A stretch of DNA of 64,000 nt, taken from assembly GCF_900141985.1 (NCBI RefSeq), contig NZ_FQZK01000003.1:248001-312000 (forward strand), given 5' to 3'. Below the pieces are notes generated by a model. It was not told the DNA's origin. It searched no databases and worked only from the letters and a program-made list of their open reading frames with translations. Positions 1 through 6,749 of this stretch are shown piece by piece (the stretch's first letter is position 1; the number at the start of each line of letters is the position of its first letter). The stretch comes from Nocardiopsis flavescens (lineage in GTDB: Bacteria > Actinomycetota > Actinomycetes > Streptosporangiales > Streptosporangiaceae). Made by a program: the position numbers and the translations under genes.

Positions 1-2
1 TC

Positions 3-353
3 GTCGCCCGCCTGCGGCGGCTGCTCGCGCCCACCGGCGCCGGCGCCGACCCACGGGAGTCCTGGCGCCTGGCCTTCGAGCGGTACGTCGACCCCGAGCC
101 GACGGAGGCGGTGCGGGAGGAGTACCTGGCCCTGGAGCGGGAGATGGCCCGCCGCGTCGAGTCCTGCCTGGCGGTCCTCCAGAACGAGGGCGCCCTCCCC
201 GAGGGGGACACCCACCGCCGGGTGAGGTTCCTGATGACCGTGGTCAACGGGCTCTCCATTGCCCAGGCACTGCCCGCGGACGCGTCCCTGCCGCGGACGG
301 AGACCGAGGTGCTGAACGCCGCCGCCGACGCCGTTCTCACGGGCGGCGTCTGA
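3..353 (+). CDS. TetR-family regulator, C-terminal part (5' end outside window)
   Basis: The reading frame is open from the left edge to a TGA at 351-353, giving about 116 residues. No helix-turn-helix lies in the visible part. The sequence is alpha-helical and looks like a TetR ligand-binding domain: a WRLAFERY segment, acidic amphipathic helices, then a FLMTVVNGLS helix, which resembles the penultimate helix of many TetR C-terminal domains. The DNA-binding half must lie upstream of the window, so target and ligand cannot be judged. It is on the same strand as the TetR gene at 1123 but separated from it by an oppositely oriented gene. Confidence 0.6.
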   Translation, partial: VARLRRLLAPTGAGADPRESWRLAFERYVDPEPTEAVREEYLALEREMARRVESCLAVLQNEGALPEGDTHRRVRFLMTVVNGLSIAQALPADASLPRTETEVLNAAADAVLTGGV

Positions 354-384
354 GGACCGGCCGCGGGCCCGTGCCCGGCGCCGG

Positions 385-954
385 TCATGACGCCTTCCTT
401 CGCAGCAGGGCGCCCAGACGGAGGGCGGAGACCAGGAAGAAGACACCGCCGACGGCGGCGTAGCCGCCGACCCCCGCGATGTCGCCGGAGCCCTGGAGGC
501 CCTGGGCCAGGAAGGCGCCGCCGGCCAGGACGGAGATGCCGCCGCTGAGGATCTGCGGCACCTGGCCGCCGGAGCGCCGCCGCCGGACCGCGGCGACCAG
601 CTGGGGGATGCCCGAGCCCACGGCCCAGGCGCCCCAGACGGCGAGGGCGGCGGCGGGGGACACCGTGGACGCCCAGCCGAGCGCGACGGCCACGGCCGCG
701 CTGACCGCCACGTTGACCCGTTCCGCCGCGCGCGGCGAGGCGGGATCGCGGTGCCGGGACCGGAGCTGCCACAGGACGGCGGCGGCGTCGAAGAGCGGGT
801 AGGCGACCAGGAGCGCGGTGAGCACCGGCCCCGCGGCCCCCGCCGTCGCGAACACCAGCACCGCCCAGGCGAGGGCGAAGGCGAAGCGGACGAAGTACAG
901 GCGGCGCAGCGCCTCGCCGAACCGCGTCGGCGCGGTCGTGTCGGACACGGTCAT
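385..954 (-). CDS. DUF308/HdeD-like multi-pass membrane protein
   Basis: This 189-residue protein has about six hydrophobic segments (for example RFAFALAWAVLVF, VLTALLVAYPLFDAAAVLW and AGVGGYAAVGGVFFLVSAL) with short Arg-rich loops and a basic tail, the pattern of the DUF308/HdeD-like family of small integral membrane proteins. No enzymatic motif is seen. The ATG at 954 was chosen because AGGAGA lies 7-8 bases upstream. A longer in-frame start at 1032 would run through a separate, better-initiated short ORF and the operator. The gene is divergent from a TetR regulator across a palindrome-rich spacer, so it is probably that regulator's target. The function is unknown; HdeD-like proteins are linked to acid or membrane stress in other bacteria. 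Confidence 0.75.
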   Translation of the reverse strand: MTVSDTTAPTRFGEALRRLYFVRFAFALAWAVLVFATAGAAGPVLTALLVAYPLFDAAAVLWQLRSRHRDPASPRAAERVNVAVSAAVAVALGWASTVSPAAALAVWGAWAVGSGIPQLVAAVRRRRSGGQVPQILSGGISVLAGGAFLAQGLQGSGDIAGVGGYAAVGGVFFLVSALRLGALLRRKAS

Positions 955-1010
955 GGGTTCTCTCCTGGGAAAGGTCGGGCCGTGGCGGCGGTGTACAGGG
1001 GCGCGGACAT
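951..1010 (-). CDS. 19-codon upstream ORF, coupled to the membrane protein gene
   Basis: A perfect AGGAGG (1015-1020) precedes an ATG at 1010. It opens 19 codons (MSAPLYTAATARPFPGENP) whose TGA overlaps the ATG of the membrane protein in an ATGA arrangement. This geometry is typical of translational coupling, so the peptide may be a leader that sets expression of the downstream gene. It has no transmembrane or signal character and no run of a single amino acid that would suggest classical attenuation. It is also possible that only the downstream ribosome-binding site is used and this ORF is incidental. Confidence 0.4.
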   Translation of the reverse strand: MSAPLYTAATARPFPGENP

Positions 1011-1032
1011 CGTGCCTCCTCGACCGCTTCAA

Positions 1033-1076
1033 TGTAGAGTTACTAGTTCGTCTACATCGACGACTCTAGACTCGTC
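1033..1076. promoter_or_regulatory. Double palindromic operator between TetR gene and membrane protein
   Basis: Two adjacent inverted repeats occupy the divergent spacer. At 1033-1056, TGTAGA and TCTACA flank 12 bases that also carry ACTAGT at the centre (9 of 12 dyad positions match). At 1059-1076, GACGAcTCTAGAcTCGTC is symmetric at 16 of 18 positions. Their size and position fit operators of the TetR regulator starting at 1123, allowing autorepression and control of the divergent gene. Binding is inferred. Confidence 0.55.
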
Positions 1077-1122
1077 CCAGCGCCGGTGCAACCGGTCGGA
1101 CGAAAAGAGGGGGACGGCAGAC

Positions 1123-1731
1123 ATGCACGCCGAGACGACCGAACCGGCGAAGCGCAGGCCGTCGGGGGCCGCGACGAGGGCGCGCATCCTCACCGCCGCG
1201 AACGAGCTGTTCTACGCCCAGGGCATCCGGGCGACGAGCGCCGACCGCATCATCGAGCAGGTGGGCGTCACGAAGGTGACGTTCTACCGCCACTTCCGGA
1301 CCAAGGGCGACCTCGTGGTCGCCTACCTGGAGGAACAGGCCGCGGCGGAACGCCGGTGGCTGGCGGGCGCGCGCCGCGAGGGCGACCCGGCGGGGTCGCT
1401 GCGCGCCCTGGCCACCGACATCGGTGCGGCCAGTTGCAGCCCGGGGTTCCGGGGGTGCGCGTTCATCAACGCGGCGGCGGAGTTCTCCGACCCGGAGGAC
1501 CCGGTGCGGGCCGCGGTCGACGCGCACCGCGCGTGGATGCTCGGCGAGTTCGCGGACATCGCGGCGCAGGCGGGCGTGCGGAACGTGGACGCCGTCGCGC
1601 GGCAGCTGATGATCCTGCGCGACGGGGCGATGGTGAACGGCTACCTCGGGGAGGCGGAGACCGTCGCGGACTCCCTGGCGGCCGCGTTCACCTCGATCCT
1701 CGCGGCGCCGGGCGGAGCCTCCCCCCGCTGA
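1123..1731 (+). CDS. TetR/AcrR-family transcriptional regulator
   Basis: This 202-residue regulator has an N-terminal TetR helix-turn-helix at about residues 17-63. ILTAANELFYAQGIRATSADRII leads into the recognition helix VTKVTFYRHFRTKGDLVVAYL. The C-terminal domain contains CSPGFRGCAFINAAAEF and a late ILRDGAMVNGYLG helix, as in many small-molecule-sensing TetR proteins; the ligand is unknown. The ATG is preceded by AGAGGGGGA. The gene diverges from the 19-codon ORF/membrane protein unit over two palindromes and ends in a strong intrinsic terminator, so it is probably a self-contained autoregulated switch. Confidence 0.85.
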   Translation: MHAETTEPAKRRPSGAATRARILTAANELFYAQGIRATSADRIIEQVGVTKVTFYRHFRTKGDLVVAYLEEQAAAERRWLAGARREGDPAGSLRALATDIGAASCSPGFRGCAFINAAAEFSDPEDPVRAAVDAHRAWMLGEFADIAAQAGVRNVDAVARQLMILRDGAMVNGYLGEAETVADSLAAAFTSILAAPGGASPR

Positions 1732-1763
1732 ACCCCGCCACGGCGGCCCGCACGCGCCCCGGA

Positions 1764-1795
1764 CCCCGACCTGGAATTCCAGGTCGGGGTTTTTT
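1764..1795 (+). terminator. Intrinsic terminator after the TetR gene
   Basis: CCCCGACCTGGAATTCCAGGTCGGGG is a gap-free 26-base palindrome, cited here only as arms CCCCGACCTGG/CCAGGTCGGGG around AATT. It is followed at once by six T residues. This is an unusually canonical rho-independent terminator for such GC-rich DNA. Confidence 0.9.
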
Positions 1796-2144
1796 CCCTT
1801 GCCTATGACCCGATAAGTACTTTTAGCGAAGACAAAAGGAAAAATTCCCGACCCCATTCCCACCTGCGAGAACACCGAACCGAAAAGATTCCCCGGCACG
1901 ACCGAAGAACAACCGGACCTATCGTCTTTCCCATCGCGGATCTCTGTCCGACAACCGAAAGCAGAGACCCCGGTGTCCGGGGCCGTAGCGGTGGTTCACC
2001 CGTTCGCACACCCCCTGAACGCCGTCCCGCGGACGCCGCTCCCGATCCGGCCGAAAGGCGGGGCGCGAACGGCGGCCGCGCCGGTTCACCCGGGCCCTCC
2101 GGGCTGCGGGCACCCGCCCGCCCCCGACCACGGAAAGAGGTCCG
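1796..2144. other. AT-richer intergenic stretch, no gene seen
   Basis: About 350 bases follow the terminator. The first part, roughly 1797-1950, is visibly richer in A and T than the rest of the window (for example around 1801-1850). I see no coding pattern, tRNA or clear terminator here. It presumably contains the promoter of the gene at 2145; GGAAAGAGG just before that ATG is the ribosome-binding site. Confidence 0.5.
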
Positions 2145-3005
2145 ATGCCCAACGAAGAGCACGAGATCCCCTTGAAGATCTTCCGGAACGCACCCGAACT
2201 GGTGGTGCCGCTGCTGGAAGGCGCGGGGGTCGAACTGCCGGCGTTCACCGAGGTCACCCACACCTCGGCCGAATGCACCGACAGCAGGCCCCGGGCCTAC
2301 AACGCCGACGGTGCGTACGTGCTGCGCAACGGCGCCGAGAAGGTGCTGGCGGTGGTGGTGGAGCGCCAGCAGAAGCGGGAGGAGGACAAGTTCTGGACCT
2401 GGCCCGTGTACCAGACCACCGTGCGCTCGCAGGTGAAGTGCCCGACCGTCCTGCTTGCCCTGTGCCCGACCGACCCGATCGCCCGCTACTACACGGGTCC
2501 CATCGACACCGGCTATCCCGGCGACCGGATGACACCGGTCGTCCTGGGACCGAGCCGGACCCCGCTGGTGGTCGATCCGGTCCAGGCGCGTGTACTACCC
2601 GAACTGGCGGTGTTGTCGGCCAAGGCGCACGGGGACGAGGACCACCGGGCGCTGGACGCGGTCATGGCCGCTCTGGATGTCGTGACCTCGGACGACCGCG
2701 CGTTCTACTATGACTATGTGCTGGCCGGGCGCTCCAACGCGGCCCGGAAATACCTGGAGGACTTGATGTCTGTGGAGACCTACGAGTGGCAGAGCGACTT
2801 CGCCCGTAAGTACGTCGGCATCGGCCGGGAAGAGGGACGGGAGGAGGGGATCGCCAGCAGCGTGCTCCGCATCCTGCACAAACGCGACCTGTCCGTCTCC
2901 GAGGACGTCCGCTCCCGGATCGAGTCCTGCGACGACATCGACACCCTGAACACCTGGCTGGACAGGGCCCTCGACGCCACCCGCGCCGAAGACCTCTTCG
3001 ACTGA
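2145..3005 (+). CDS. Rpn-like PD-(D/E)XK nuclease-fold protein (actinobacterial paralog family)
   Basis: This 286-residue protein matches a family present in many copies in Streptomyces and relatives and usually annotated hypothetical or Rpn-like. An Asp in NADGAYVL, then AVVVERQQ (E-x-Q), then a WTWPVYQTT segment resemble the PD-(D/E)XK core of recombination-promoting nucleases and transposase-31 proteins. Later come YEWQSDFARKYVG, a Gly/Glu/Arg run (GREEGREEG) and a C-terminal helix ending ALDATRAEDLFD. GGAAAGAGG lies upstream of the ATG. No partner gene is adjacent. It sits immediately before a large non-coding repeat island, which may or may not be a coincidence. Nuclease activity is inferred from fold resemblance only. 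Confidence 0.65.
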   Translation: MPNEEHEIPLKIFRNAPELVVPLLEGAGVELPAFTEVTHTSAECTDSRPRAYNADGAYVLRNGAEKVLAVVVERQQKREEDKFWTWPVYQTTVRSQVKCPTVLLALCPTDPIARYYTGPIDTGYPGDRMTPVVLGPSRTPLVVDPVQARVLPELAVLSAKAHGDEDHRALDAVMAALDVVTSDDRAFYYDYVLAGRSNAARKYLEDLMSVETYEWQSDFARKYVGIGREEGREEGIASSVLRILHKRDLSVSEDVRSRIESCDDIDTLNTWLDRALDATRAEDLFD

Positions 3006-3031
3006 CCCCCGCGTTCTCCACCGCCCCCGGT

Positions 3032-3055
3032 CCCGGGAGGACCCACCCTCCCGGG
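3032..3055 (+). terminator. Hairpin after the Rpn-like gene
   Basis: CCCGGGAGG and CCTCCCGGG form a perfect 9-bp stem with a 6-base loop, 27 bases after the stop codon at 3005. No U-run follows, as is common in high-GC actinomycetes. It marks the boundary between the gene and the repeat island. Confidence 0.6.
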
Positions 3056-3057
3056 GC

Positions 3058-4380
3058 ACCCGGCCACAATCGGTCGGCGGACCAGGGCCCGCGCCACATG
3101 GTTTCCACCCGACCAGGGCGCCCGGCCACAGCCGGAGGGTGTCGCTCCCTGCTCAGGTTGTGGGGGTGAGAGCTCGACCGGAGTTCTCCGAAAGCTCAGC
3201 CATGTGAAAACGGCGGCCAGCGGAGCGTGGACCCGGCCCCGGCGCAGTCGGCACACGGTAGACCGCAAGGCCAGCGCGTTCGATGCACGTCCACGGTGGT
3301 GGGGGTGTCCTCCGGGGCTGGGTCGAGCGAGGCGATCCCAGCCCAGCCGCTTGGGGCGGGAGGAATGCCCCCTGAAAAGGGCGGTGGGCGCGACAAGCGG
3401 CCCGAACGTAGAGCACACCCATGCCCTCCCAACGCCATAGGGGGTGAAACGTGCGCTGTCTTGGGGCCTCGGGCACAGCCGGTCGGCGTTGATCGCCACC
3501 CCGGCTCCAGGGGGTCAACGAGGGCGTACTCGGCTCCGCGAACCCCTGGGGGTGAGGGCCGCGGATACCTGCCCGGCTCAGCCACCGGGGGTCGTCCACC
3601 CGCCTGGAGCCCTCAACCGCAGTCGGAGGGTGTCGCGCTGCCTCAGGTCGCGCGGGATAAGGCCGCGCGCACCTGCCCCGCCGTACCACTGGGGGGTGTC
3701 CACCCGCCTGGAGCGCCCAGCCACAGCCGGAGGGTGTCGCGCGGACCCGGGCCGCAGGGGGTGAGGGCTGCGGGTGCCTGCTCGCCCGGCCGCGCGGGGG
3801 CGGGGGCGGGGGCCGCACGTGCTCGCGGTCCTCGGTGCGTCGTGGTGCGGGAGGGCGCTTGGGTGCGGGTTACTACGTCTGTGGCTGGTGTTCCAAGCGA
3901 GGTCGGGAGCAACCGCGCGCTTCCGGTCGGACCTTTCCTCCCTTTGCAGGTGGTCGGGCGGGGCAGGCCTCGCCCGGACCCGCCCCCGGAAAGCGCACCC
4001 CCACCACCCGGGACGTGCGCCCCACGCACCCGCCCGGCCGTCTGCCGCCCGTCGTGTCGTGGGGGCGGATCCGGCTCCGCCGGTCTGTACCTTTCCAAGC
4101 GGTGACCGTCTTGGAGACCAAAGGTTCTGGTCGGGCGCGACCACAGACCGCCGTTCCCACGGGGTGACCCTTTTGGAAGCCTCCAAGTCCGTCTCACCCC
4201 CTCGGGCGGAGCATGCGGGAGCGTGTCCCGACACCCCCTGCGGCGGGCCGAGCGAGAGCCTGCGGCCTCACCCCGCGCAACCTTGCGCGGGAGAGAGACC
4301 CTACGGCTGTGGCGCAGGCCCCGGGTCCGCCGACCGGTGGTGGCCGGGCGCCCCGATCAAACCGAAACCACATGGCGGAG
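3058..4380. repeat. Non-coding island of diverged tandem and inverted repeats
   Basis: About 1.3 kb between two genes has no convincing coding sequence but is built from recurring modules. A 20-base core, CCACAGCCGGAGGGTGTCGC, is present exactly at 3126-3145 and 3721-3740, with two mismatches at 3617-3636, and with three mismatches on the opposite strand at 4293-4312. A second module, CGGTCGGCGGACC preceded by GGCCAC, occurs at about 3062-3082 and inverted at about 4326-4346. GGGGGTGAG with GC-rich flanks recurs near 3162, 3549 and 3757. The left part (3058-3440) and right part (about 3830-4380) are recognisably related in opposite orientation, with a direct array between them. The origin is unknown. 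It could be decayed mobile or structural RNA repeats, or a family of dispersed intergenic elements. Confidence 0.7.
3472..3774. repeat. Direct array with 104-bp period inside the repeat island
   Basis: Two aligned copies run 3567-3670 and 3671-3774. Both begin ACCTGCCC, share the phrase CCACCCGCCTGGAGC, then the AGTCGGAGGG/AGCCGGAGGGTGTCGCGC core, and end in a GC-rich segment. A more degenerate copy at about 3472-3566 precedes them, ending GGGGGTGAGGGCCGCGGAT, and the start of another follows at 3775. The conserved phrases are separated by variable tracts, so the copies are diverged and not recent duplications. Confidence 0.65.
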
Positions 4381-4397
4381 GCCGCCCGGCCGGGCCC

Positions 4398-5525
4398 TCA
4401 TTCGGCGTGCGCGTACTCCACGAGCCTGCGCACCCGCTCGGGCAGGTCCACGTACGGGTCCTGTCCGGCCAGCTCGAACCCCTGCTGGGCGTATCGGTTG
4501 ACGCCCACCCGGAAGTCGCACCCGTCCGACACCTTGCTGTCCCAGACCTTGACCGCCCGGACCCGTTCGTACTCGCGCAGCACCCGCGGCACGTCCGCGT
4601 ACCACTGGAACGTCTCGCGCGGCCCGATGTCGGTGGTCCCCATCTCGCCGATCATCACCGGCTTGGTGGAGTCGATCCCGTGCTTGGGGCCCTCGTTCTG
4701 GATCCACTCGTAGGCCGGGCGCAGCGCGTCCTCGAAGGAGTCGACGTGCTTCCAGCCCGGCATGGTGTCGCAGCCGGTCATGTTGTACGCCTCCCAGCTG
4801 ATCCAGTCGACGTACTCGTTGCCCGGCCACAGCCCCGGGAGCCGGTCCAGGTTGTCCTTCCACCCCGTCACGTTCCACACCCAGATGGCGTTGTCGGCGC
4901 CCTCCCGGCGGTAGATGTCGACGATGTGCCGCCAGGCCCGGGTGAACTCCTGCGGGGTGCCGCGCGTGTTGTAGCGCTTGTTGGCGTCGGCCTCGTGGTC
5001 GAACGTGAGGAAGTAGGGCGCCTCCAGGCCGGCGATCGCGCGCGCCTGGGTCCGGAGCACGGAGTCGAACTCCCCGCCCAGGATGTCCCGGTAGGACACG
5101 GCCGGGTGCCCGGGGCGCGTGAACCTGCGCGCCTCGATGTTGGTGTGCACGAACCGCCCCTCGGCGACCATGCGCCGTTCGCTCTCGCTCGGGATCTGGG
5201 GCTGGTCGATGCCGCTCCAGGTGTACACGATGTCCATCCGCCGCCCCGCGGCGTCCTCCAGCGCGTCCAGATCCCCGTTGTGGGGGCTGCCGCCCCACCA
5301 CACGCCGCAGCTGGGTTCGAGAATCTCCGAGATGGTGCAGCGGTACTCGGTGTCGGCGGGCAGTCCCAGCATGGGAGCGGTGAAGGACTGCCGTGGCGCC
5401 CCCGCGGCCCCGGCCGTGGAGGAGGCGCCGCCCGCCGCGGCCCCGCCCCCTTCCGCCCCGGTCAGTGTGAGGGTGAGGAGCACGGCCCCCACCGACGTCA
5501 TCACGCGTACCGGTCCGCTCTCCAT
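4398..5525 (-). CDS. Secreted glycoside hydrolase family 26 protein (beta-mannanase-like)
   Basis: This 375-residue protein begins with a signal-peptide-like stretch (basic start, then SVGAVLLTLTLTG) and an Ala/Gly-rich linker. The catalytic part carries the GH26 signature pair. FDHEADAN places the likely acid/base at Glu178, and VMIGEMGT places the likely nucleophile at Glu294. Between them are WVWNVTGW and the aromatic YVDWISWEAYN strand typical of the (beta/alpha)8 clan-A fold. GH26 enzymes cleave beta-1,4-mannan, or in some cases beta-1,3-xylan or mixed-linkage glucan, so the substrate is uncertain. There is no carbohydrate-binding module. An alternative start is Met9. The gene is monocistronic, with a perfect dyad in its promoter region at 5557-5572. 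Confidence 0.75.
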   Translation of the reverse strand: MESGPVRVMTSVGAVLLTLTLTGAEGGGAAAGGASSTAGAAGAPRQSFTAPMLGLPADTEYRCTISEILEPSCGVWWGGSPHNGDLDALEDAAGRRMDIVYTWSGIDQPQIPSESERRMVAEGRFVHTNIEARRFTRPGHPAVSYRDILGGEFDSVLRTQARAIAGLEAPYFLTFDHEADANKRYNTRGTPQEFTRAWRHIVDIYRREGADNAIWVWNVTGWKDNLDRLPGLWPGNEYVDWISWEAYNMTGCDTMPGWKHVDSFEDALRPAYEWIQNEGPKHGIDSTKPVMIGEMGTTDIGPRETFQWYADVPRVLREYERVRAVKVWDSKVSDGCDFRVGVNRYAQQGFELAGQDPYVDLPERVRRLVEYAHAE

Positions 5526-5556
5526 GCCGTCCGCCCCCTAAGAGCCGTCACAGATA

Positions 5557-5572
5557 GTGTTCACATGAACAC
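5557..5572 (-). promoter_or_regulatory. Perfect dyad upstream of the GH26 gene, probable operator
   Basis: GTGTTCA and TGAACAC are perfect inverted repeats around CA, 32 bases upstream of the hydrolase ATG. The position is right for a repressor site over the promoter or transcription start. Sugar-responsive LacI-type repressors often use such short dyads on glycosidase genes in actinomycetes, but no regulator gene is adjacent, so the cognate factor would be encoded elsewhere. Confidence 0.45.
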
Positions 5573-5646
5573 CATACGTTATGTTACTCGGACGCAACAC
5601 CCCCACCAGGCAAAACGGGCGAATCTCGGAGGCCCCGGCCCCTGGA

Positions 5647-6570
5647 TCAGTAGCCGTACCGTTTCCGCGCGGAGGTCGTCACCGCCGACACCAGGCGGCG
5701 CCGCCAAGGCGGCAGCGACTCCCGCCAGCCCTGGTCCGCATGCACCCCCACCGGCCCCTCGGCGAAGCGCATCGGGTTGCCCGACATCGCGTGCCCCCGG
5801 GACAGCGCCACACCGTCCCCCAGGTCCGGGCACTCCCCCGCGTACCCGGCGAACTCGGCGATGCGCGCGAACTCCTCGGTGGGCGCGGCCGTGAAGTCCT
5901 CGTAGCGGACCCGCAGCGTGGGGATGCCGCGGCGGGCCAGCGCGTCGAAGCAGGCGTTCTGCGTCATCCACTGCACCGCCGAGCGGCCCGCGGAGTAGCG
6001 CGCCATCTCGGGCTCGCTGCTGCCGGGCGAGGCGTCCGGCCGGGGCACCCGCTTGCTCCAGGAGTGCGCCACCGCACGGGGGTCGCGCACCACGTGCAGC
6101 AGCCGCATCCGCGCCCCGTAGCGCCAGCGCAGGCAGGCGGCCAGGGAGGCGTGCTTGCTGGCGTCGATGATCACCGGGGATCCGCTGACCAGGGCGATCG
6201 CCGTGTAGAGCCGGTGGTACAGCTCGGTGTAGCGGTCGCGGCGCTCGGCGAGCGGGCCCTCGGCGGTGCCGTTGAGCAGGACCGGCAGGAAGCGGGTCCG
6301 GTCCACGGCGTCCTTGAGCCCGAGCACGCGCCGCACGTCGAGCCGGCGCCAGCCGCCGAAGGCCTCCCGGCCGACCTCGGTCCAGAACCCGCAGTCGGCG
6401 AACGGCAGGCCGCAGCCGCAGCGCTCGTTCTCCACCACACCGCGCCGCCACAGGTGCACCGTCTCGCCGATCGAGCAGAATCCGGGCAGCTCGCCCAGGA
6501 GCCGCTCGATCAGGGTCGATCCGGAGCGGCCCATGCCGCCGACGAACACCAGCCGATATGCCTCTTCCAC
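5647..6570 (-). CDS. Sulfotransferase family protein (PAPS-dependent)
   Basis: This 307-residue protein has an N-terminal PAPS 5'-phosphosulfate-binding loop, VFVGGMGRSGSTLIERLL (about residues 8-25). A later VRDPRAVAHSWSKR segment fits the 3'-phosphate-binding Arg/Ser region of sulfotransferases. The N-terminal half also has a Cys cluster (NERCGCGLPFADCGFW) as seen in some actinobacterial members. The acceptor (carbohydrate, lipid or natural product) cannot be told. It stands alone on the minus strand, but the cysDN-cysQ sulfate-activation cluster begins 2 kb away, consistent with PAPS use. Confidence 0.8.
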   Translation of the reverse strand: MEEAYRLVFVGGMGRSGSTLIERLLGELPGFCSIGETVHLWRRGVVENERCGCGLPFADCGFWTEVGREAFGGWRRLDVRRVLGLKDAVDRTRFLPVLLNGTAEGPLAERRDRYTELYHRLYTAIALVSGSPVIIDASKHASLAACLRWRYGARMRLLHVVRDPRAVAHSWSKRVPRPDASPGSSEPEMARYSAGRSAVQWMTQNACFDALARRGIPTLRVRYEDFTAAPTEEFARIAEFAGYAGECPDLGDGVALSRGHAMSGNPMRFAEGPVGVHADQGWRESLPPWRRRLVSAVTTSARKRYGY

Positions 6571-6638
6571 CCCTCCAGGCTATTACTTTCGGTCACCGCT
6601 CGGGCCCTTTGGGTGATGTTCCCCGGAACGGGCGTGCG

Positions 6639-6679
6639 ACGGCCCCGGGCCGGGGGTTCGCGTCCCGGGCCGGGGCCGT
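6639..6679. terminator. Long GC-rich hairpin between subtilisin and sulfotransferase genes
   Basis: Sixteen-base arms (6639-6654 and 6664-6679, starting ACGGCCCC and ending GGGGCCGT) pair with one mismatch around a 9-base loop. It sits after the subtilisin stop codon (the gene reads leftwards) and about 70 bases upstream of the sulfotransferase start. There is no T-run on the minus strand. Confidence 0.65.
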
Positions 6680-6749
6680 CGTCTTCGTTGCCTTCATCCG
6701 TGGTCAGGGGCGGGATGCGGACGCGCGGGGTCTCCGCATCCCCGTGCCT

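Noticed and set aside
3153..3818. Long open frames on both strands of the repeat island (for example a 221-codon minus-strand frame)
   Set aside because: They are dominated by Pro, Arg, Gly and Ala with no domain, have no convincing ribosome-binding sites, and consist of translated repeat modules.
3058..4380. CRISPR array
   Set aside because: Repeat units are long, diverged and partly inverted, spacers are not uniform, and no cas gene is in the window.
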